This document shows, one piece after another, positions 14,533-17,247 of a DNA stretch of 17,247 nt; position 1 is the stretch's first letter, and every line of letters begins with the position of its first letter. The stretch is from an uncultured Micrococcales bacterium. GTDB taxonomy: Bacteria > Actinomycetota > Actinomycetes > Actinomycetales > Microbacteriaceae. The DNA lies in the NCBI GenBank assembly GCA_903820955.1, contig CAIJJH010000074.1:1-17247 (forward strand). Reading direction: 5' to 3'. The notes below the pieces were generated by a model, which worked only from the letters and a program-made list of their open reading frames with translations, was not told where the DNA came from and made no database searches. The position numbers were made by a program, and so were the translations under genes.

Positions 14533-15864
14533 CTACCAGTTCAGGGCTAGAGCGAGCGCTGCCTTGACCGTCTTGATCTCTGAATCGACCGAACGAACGA
14601 ACCCAAGTCGGCTTGCCTCGTTTGCCCGAAGCTTTCCGTTGGTGACCTTGCGGAGGTCGCCGGTGAGTGAAATCTCGCCAAAGGCGCAAAGGTTGTGGGC
14701 GATTGGTTTGTCTTGCACGGCCGAGGCAATTGCCAAGGCGATTGCTAGGTCGGCAGCCGGTTCGGTTAGCCTGACCCCGCCGACGGTAGAAACGTAGACG
14801 TCCATTTCGCCAACCCGAATGCCGGCACGGCGTTCGAGCACGGCGAGCAACATGGCTACTCGCGAAGCGTCGACGCCGTTGACCACACGTCTCGGCTGAG
14901 GGGTCGAAGACTTTACGACGAGAGCTTGAACCTCGGCGATAAGCGCTCGGCGGCCTTCGATTGCGACGGTTACGCAGGTTCCAGAGACAGGGGAGTCTGG
15001 GCGGCTCAGGAAAAGCCCGCTCGGGTCGGCGACCTCGGCGATGCCTTCGCCGGTCATCTCAAAGCAGCCAACCTCGTCGGTCGGGCCGTAGCGGTTTTTG
15101 AGGCTGCGAACGAAGCGCAGTGCGGTTTGGCGGTCGCCTTCGAAGTGGCAAACGACGTCGACTAGGTGTTCGAGCACTCGTGGGCCGGCAATCGATCCGT
15201 CTTTGGTTACGTGGCCCACCAGAATCACCGGTAGGTCGCGCTCCTTGGCCACGCGAATCAGGTTGCTGGCAACCTCACGAATCTGGGCTGGCATGCCCGC
15301 AGCGCCGTCTAGGTCGCCGTGAGCGATGGTTTGCACCGAGTCGACTACGAGCAAGTTGGGGTTGATTGAGTCGATTTGCCCGAGCACGTTGGCGAGGTCG
15401 GTTTCGGCGGCGAGGTAGAGGCCGTCAACTACTGCGCCGGTTCGCTCGGCACGAAGGCGCACCTGGCCAACCGATTCTTCGCCAGAAACATAGAGCACGC
15501 GCAAGCCTCGTTTGGCGGCGTTGGCGGCAACCTCGAGAAGCAACGTGGACTTGCCGACACCAGGCTCACCAGATAGCAAGACAACTGCACCAGGAACCAG
15601 CCCACCACCGAGCACGCGGTCGAACTCGCCAACACCGGTTGGCCACGCGGTCACGTTTTCGGTCGAGATTTCGCTGATTGGCCTTGCGCTCGAAGAGGCC
15701 ACGAGGCGAGTTGGCTTGATCGCGCGCACCGAGCCGAGGCCCTTGGTGCTAGCCGAACCCTCCTGCATCGAGTTCCAGGCTTCGCATTCGCCGCACTGGC
15801 CAACCCATTTAGAGCTGACCCATGCGCATTCGGCGCAAACGAAGGTGGTTTTTGGAGATGCCAT
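14533..15864 (-). CDS. radA: DNA repair protein RadA (Sms)
   Basis: RecA-like ATPase that helps process recombination intermediates and branch migration. It has 443 residues. The N-terminal zinc finger has four cysteines, C10-x2-C13 and C24-x2-C27 (FVCAECAWVSSKWVGQCGEC). The ATPase core has Walker A GEPGVGKST (99-107), Walker B-like LLVVDSVQT (171-179), and the RadA-specific KNRYG motif (256-260). A Lon-like C-terminal domain (about 285-443) carries the LTEPAADLAIALAIASA and GEISLTGDLRKV segments, although the catalytic serine/lysine pair of Lon is not used in RadA. It is transcribed towards the acetyltransferase gene, whose stop directly abuts its own. The start ATG at 15864 has no Shine-Dalgarno and follows a -10 by 12 bases, so it is probably leaderless. 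Confidence 0.97.
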   Translation of the reverse strand: MASPKTTFVCAECAWVSSKWVGQCGECEAWNSMQEGSASTKGLGSVRAIKPTRLVASSSARPISEISTENVTAWPTGVGEFDRVLGGGLVPGAVVLLSGEPGVGKSTLLLEVAANAAKRGLRVLYVSGEESVGQVRLRAERTGAVVDGLYLAAETDLANVLGQIDSINPNLLVVDSVQTIAHGDLDGAAGMPAQIREVASNLIRVAKERDLPVILVGHVTKDGSIAGPRVLEHLVDVVCHFEGDRQTALRFVRSLKNRYGPTDEVGCFEMTGEGIAEVADPSGLFLSRPDSPVSGTCVTVAIEGRRALIAEVQALVVKSSTPQPRRVVNGVDASRVAMLLAVLERRAGIRVGEMDVYVSTVGGVRLTEPAADLAIALAIASAVQDKPIAHNLCAFGEISLTGDLRKVTNGKLRANEASRLGFVRSVDSEIKTVKAALALALNW

Positions 15865-15870
15865 GAGACA

Positions 15871-15876
15871 AAACTA
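15871..15876 (-). promoter_or_regulatory. radA -10, leaderless type
   Basis: On the minus strand this reads TAGTTT, starting 12 bases before the radA ATG, so transcription would begin at or beside the start codon. Its -35 position, 17 bases further upstream, coincides exactly with the -10 of the divergent proC promoter. Confidence 0.5.
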
Positions 15877-15893
15877 CCAAGCACTACCGACCC

Positions 15894-15899
15894 TAGACT
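15894..15899 (+). promoter_or_regulatory. proC -10, leaderless type
   Basis: TAGACT begins 12 bases before the proC GTG, with no Shine-Dalgarno in between, predicting a leaderless transcript. The -35 position 17 bases upstream (15871-15876) is the radA -10 read in reverse (AAACTA). ACTACC is also repeated 10 bases apart at 15873-15878 and 15883-15888, in the space between. Confidence 0.5.
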
Positions 15900-15905
15900 T
15901 GAACT

Positions 15906-16733
15906 GTGAACAGCAATCGAATCGCAATTCTTGGCACCGGCTCAATGGGCGGGGCAATTCTGCACGGCCTGATCGCATCTGGCATCGAGGCGACTGATAT
16001 TTCGGTGAGCACTAAGAGCGAAGCCAGCGGAGCCACACTTCGAGAAGAGCTCGGCGTGAGCGCCTACTCGCTCGAAGCCACTGCGAGCGCAAACCGCGCG
16101 GCCGTGAGCGGAGCCCACACAGTGATCGTTGGCGTGAAGCCCGGTTACGTGCTCGAAGTGCTCGGCGAGGTTGCCGATTCGCTTAGCGAAGGCGCACTTG
16201 TGATCAGCGTTGCCGCTGGCATCACCACAGCGGCCATGGAGGCCACCGTTTCGAACCCAGTGGTTCGCGCGATGCCAAACACCCCTTCGGTGGTTGGCCG
16301 CGGCGTCACAGGCATTGCCAAGGGTTCGCGTGCTACCGGCGAAGACCTGGCCACCGCTACCAAGGTTTTCGAGTCGGTTGGCAAGGTGCTTGTAATCGAA
16401 GAATCGCAGATCGATGCCCTAAGCACGATCTCAGGCTCCGGTCCGGCCTATGTTTTCTTCCTTATCGAACAATTCACTGCGACCGCAGTGTCGATGGGTT
16501 TCACCGCCGAACAGGCCGAGGTAATGGTTCACGACACCTTCTTGGGGGCGTCCGAGTTGTTGGCATCAAGTGGCAAGAGCCCTGAAGAGCTTCGCCGCCA
16601 GGTGACCAGCCCGAACGGCACCACCATGCGAGCCATCGCCGTGCTCGAAGAAGCAAACCTAAAGGCAACATTCGACAAGGCAACCGCGGCAGCACTCGCT
16701 CGCGCAAAAGAAATAGCAGAAGGTAATCTCTAA
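15906..16733 (+). CDS. proC: Pyrroline-5-carboxylate reductase
   Basis: Last step of proline synthesis: NAD(P)H reduction of 1-pyrroline-5-carboxylate. It has 275 residues. The Rossmann motif AILGTGSMGGAIL is at 7-19. VRAMPNTPSVVGRGVTGI (120-137) and SGSGPAYVFFLIE (176-188) are family hallmarks. The C-terminal P5CR signature region LRRQVTSPNGTTMRAIAVLEE (229-249) has PNGTT in place of the commoner PGGTT. GTG 15906 is fixed by the short promoter spacing and by the immediate N-terminal strand of the Rossmann fold. It is followed two bases later by an ArsR-type regulator in the same direction. It diverges from radA across 41 bases. Confidence 0.97.
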   Translation: MNSNRIAILGTGSMGGAILHGLIASGIEATDISVSTKSEASGATLREELGVSAYSLEATASANRAAVSGAHTVIVGVKPGYVLEVLGEVADSLSEGALVISVAAGITTAAMEATVSNPVVRAMPNTPSVVGRGVTGIAKGSRATGEDLATATKVFESVGKVLVIEESQIDALSTISGSGPAYVFFLIEQFTATAVSMGFTAEQAEVMVHDTFLGASELLASSGKSPEELRRQVTSPNGTTMRAIAVLEEANLKATFDKATAAALARAKEIAEGNL

Positions 16734-16735
16734 AC

Positions 16736-17206
16736 ATGACCGACATTTTTGCAGCCCTAGCCGACCCGACTCGCCGCCAGCTTCTCGAGGCACTCGCCAA
16801 GACCCCTGGCCAGTCTGTGGGCGACCTGGTCACCTTGACCAAACTCGGCCAGCCAACCGTCTCGAAGCACCTCAAGACTCTTCGCGACGCCGATTTGGTG
16901 ACCGTCAAGGTTTCCGGCCAGAACCGTTTCTATTCGGTGAAGACAGCCGGTTTAGGCAAGGCCGCTCTCTGGCTGCGCTCCCTCGGTGCCGATGACGCCT
17001 TCGATAAAGACATCGACATCCTGGGCGAGAAGCTTGGCGAACTATTCGCGATCGGCGGCTCTTGGATCGCCGAGCAGTTGGCCACCCGCGTGAACATCGA
17101 GACCGACCCAAAGGTTATTGGCAAGGAACTCGGACGCAAACTCCACGAGGCAAAGCAGCAGGCCGAATCACAGGCCAAGAAGGTTGTTTCGAAGGTTAAG
17201 CGCTAA
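16736..17206 (+). CDS. ArsR-type winged-helix transcriptional regulator, cysteine-free
   Basis: DNA-binding protein of 156 residues. The winged-helix domain (1 to about 75) has the ArsR opening IFAALADPTRRQLLEALA (4-21), recognition helix region TKLGQPTVSKHLKTLRDADL (35-54) and wing VKVSGQNRFYSV (57-68). The whole protein has no cysteine, so classical thiol-based metal sensing is excluded. After about residue 80 there is an extension not seen in short ArsR proteins: a helical middle (about 90-118), then a charged coiled-coil-like tail with many lysines (EAKQQAESQAKKVVSKVKR, 138-156). An AGAAGG ribosome site (16718-16723) lies in the end of proC, 12 bases from the ATG. Co-transcription with proC is likely. 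The target genes are unknown; control of proC or of itself is only a possibility. Confidence 0.88.
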   Translation: MTDIFAALADPTRRQLLEALAKTPGQSVGDLVTLTKLGQPTVSKHLKTLRDADLVTVKVSGQNRFYSVKTAGLGKAALWLRSLGADDAFDKDIDILGEKLGELFAIGGSWIAEQLATRVNIETDPKVIGKELGRKLHEAKQQAESQAKKVVSKVKR

Positions 17207-17215
17207 GCCTTAGCG
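17201..17215. repeat. 15-base perfect palindrome at convergent stop codons
   Basis: CGCTAAG-C-CTTAGCG covers the last codons and the TAA of the ArsR-type gene and the TAG of the minus-strand gene that ends here. As RNA it could fold only into a short stem of about five pairs with a five-base loop and has no long T run, so a terminator role is doubtful. Confidence 0.6.
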
Positions 17216-17247
17216 TCAATTTCGGCAATCAAGCCTGCGACCAAACC
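17203..17247 (-). CDS. Unidentified gene, last 14 codons only
   Basis: The minus strand reads GLVAGLIAEIDAKA and then a TAG stop at 17205-17203. The other two minus frames are closed by TGA within this stretch. The convergent layout and the lack of any plus-strand start after 17206 support a gene entering from beyond the window. Its stop overlaps the ArsR-type stop by two bases (CTAA). The tail is too short to identify. Confidence 0.45.
   Translation of the reverse strand, partial: GLVAGLIAEIDAKA

Noticed and set aside
15512..15997. Plus-strand open frame of 161 codons across radA and the start of proC
   Set aside because: It runs antisense to the radA zinc-finger and ATPase region and then out of frame into proC; the composition is a shadow.
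1..17247. Search for CRISPR arrays, tRNA/rRNA genes, insertion sequences, defence or toxin-antitoxin modules and phage genes
   Set aside because: No regularly spaced repeats, transposase motifs, tRNA-like cloverleafs or toxin-type pairs were seen; almost the entire window is assigned to housekeeping genes.

Overview
The window looks like chromosomal core sequence from a high-GC Gram-positive (Actinobacteria), most likely a small, streamlined member of the Microbacteriaceae. The lineage call rests on the gene order ppa / tilS-hpt-ftsH-folE-folP-folB-folK-DUF3180-DUF2520-panC-lysS-clpC, which is an actinobacterial block (recalled from Mycobacterium and relatives), on the actinobacterial type of LysRS and ClpC, and on a stand-alone GNAT-type N-acetylglutamate synthase. 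Very tight packing (ATGA/GTGA overlaps, 0-4 nt gaps, no recognisable hairpin terminators), moderate GC and free use of CTA leucine codons suggest a compact genome. The species cannot be named from this.

Layout: (1) 1-419, minus: inorganic pyrophosphatase, 3' end cut by the window edge. (2) 469-2007, plus: tilS and hpt. (3) 2058-10350, plus: one long candidate operon starting with the FtsH protease, then folate synthesis (folE, folP, folB, folK), a DUF3180 membrane protein, a short Rossmann/DUF2520 protein, panC, lysS, a 57-residue membrane protein and an unrecognised, lower-GC membrane protein. (4) 10398-13352, plus: clpC and an ArgA-type acetyltransferase. (5) 13379-14532, plus: an anchored exported protein and a LacA/Maa-type acetyltransferase. 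(6) 14533-15864, minus: radA, whose stop abuts the acetyltransferase stop with no gap. (7) 15906-17206, plus: proC and a cysteine-free ArsR-type regulator. (8) 17203-17247, minus: the last 14 codons of an unidentified gene. No stretch longer than 300 bases lacks a gene.

How the genes work together: folE, folP, folB and folK cover four steps of dihydropteroate synthesis; panC makes pantothenate; tilS and lysS serve translation; hpt salvages purines; FtsH and ClpC are AAA+ protein quality-control machines. The neighbours recalled from the mycobacterial cluster but missing here are panD, coaX, lsr2 and one further membrane gene.

The strongest non-coding signal is regulatory. ftsH and clpC, the two protease genes, each follow an almost identical ClgR-like operator that overlaps the stop codon of the preceding gene. 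Both operators end exactly 29 nt before a TANNNT -10 hexamer, and that hexamer lies 12-15 nt from the start codon. Similar leaderless-type promoters precede radA, proC and the 13379 gene; the divergent radA/proC pair is arranged so that each -10 lies at the -35 position of the other. I found no CRISPR array, mobile element, RNA gene, or clearly new multi-gene system.
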